Part shown: positions 63,485 to 64,000 of the stretch, piece after piece
Position numbering within the stretch: the first letter of the stretch is position 1
Layout: each line of letters begins with the position of its first letter
From: Beta vulgaris subsp. vulgaris
Lineage: Eukaryota > Streptophyta > Magnoliopsida > Caryophyllales > Amaranthaceae
Assembly: GCF_026745355.1 (NCBI RefSeq)
Contig: NC_079206.1
Location: 8,159,531-8,223,530, forward strand
DNA length: 64,000 nt
Direction: 5' to 3'
Translations under genes and position numbers: made by a program
Notes under the pieces: model-generated
The model's database searches: none
What the model saw: only the letters and a program-made list of their open reading frames with translations
What the model was told of the DNA's origin: nothing

Positions 63485-64000
63485 GTATGTTTTTATATAT
63501 TTCTTCCGTTCTAAAAAAAGTGAAACAATTTTCTCGAAAAGCTCTCACATAAAACAGATAAGTTACTTATTTCAAGTGGGATGAATATATTTTATGTTTT
63601 TGGCATGTTCATTTATTTCTAATTACATAAAAGTGTATTGGTAAATTTTATACTAGTTGGGATATAATAAGTTGAATCTTTGGTGCATTAAATTTCTCCT
63701 TCTTATTAGTATTAATTTTTAATTCATGATCATATTAGTTTCCCTTGATGGTCCTCTATATATATGTATGGAAAAAAAAATATGAACATTTGCCTACTTA
63801 TTTAAGAAAAATTCGAACTATTTGCACTATAAGGCTGAAATATATTTCACTTCAAAATTTCATAAAATTATTAAGATTGACTTTATTGTCAGAGGAGTTG
63901 GTGTTTTTACAAAAGAACTGATGACAGTAGGTAAAAAGCACCTTAATTCATGTGCTGATGTGCATAATATGATTGATCAAATAAACAAACGTTTAAGTTT

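Overview
This is nuclear DNA from a flowering plant, almost certainly a eudicot. It holds two intron-rich plant cell-wall genes, an abscisic-acid receptor, plant-type LTR, MULE, Helitron, SINE and Stowaway transposons, an old plant pararetrovirus copy, and AT-rich spacers with long TA arrays. I cannot name the species from sequence alone. A Caryophyllales plant is a guess based on style only. There is no rRNA gene, tRNA gene or CRISPR array that I can support.

Layout. 1-12756: a Ty3/gypsy chromovirus (Tekay/Del-like) on the minus strand, arranged in tandem as LTR - gag/pol - LTR - second gag/protease that runs off the left edge, so two internal regions share one LTR. 12757-13690: the start of a caulimovirid-type endogenous pararetrovirus (movement-protein region plus tRNA-iMet primer site), cut by the LTR element. 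13795-30643: one giant (16.8 kb) Mutator-like element. It has degenerate terminal inverted repeats, a broken FAR1-type transposase (+), a broken Ulp1-like protease gene (-), and captured pieces of at least four host genes (formamidase, Aux/IAA, serine carboxypeptidase-like, GDSL lipase). It is also peppered with clusters of a motif repeated at exactly 22 bp. 30644-32136: a foldback-like element and a 286-bp MITE, each boxed in by TA arrays. The MITE shares terminal modules and the 22-bp phasing with the giant MULE.

33164-34487: an intact intronless PYL4/5-type abscisic-acid receptor whose upstream region carries a 194-bp tandem duplication. 36086-43483: MITEs, a copia-like LTR with primer site, a solo LTR with perfect target duplication, a small Helitron, and a SINE with a perfect 10-bp target duplication. 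43554-50994: a probable 7.4-kb Helitron carrying a decayed FIZZY-RELATED (CCS52) gene fragment. 51817-53345: a hAT-type element, a low-complexity repeat, and an octamer array with palindromes just upstream of the next gene.

53788-61989: a complete five-exon TRICHOME BIREFRINGENCE-LIKE (TBL) gene of the xylan O-acetyltransferase type (438 aa when spliced). Its introns are full of small transposons, including a 234-bp Helitron whose empty site is preserved in a related repeat in intron 1 of the same gene. 63087-64000: first exon of a tandem TBL paralogue that leaves the window.

The intact genes are the PYL receptor and the TBL pair. Nearly all other coding similarity lies in mobile DNA and is broken, mostly by single-base indels. 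Family calls rest on motif recognition by eye; no database search was run.
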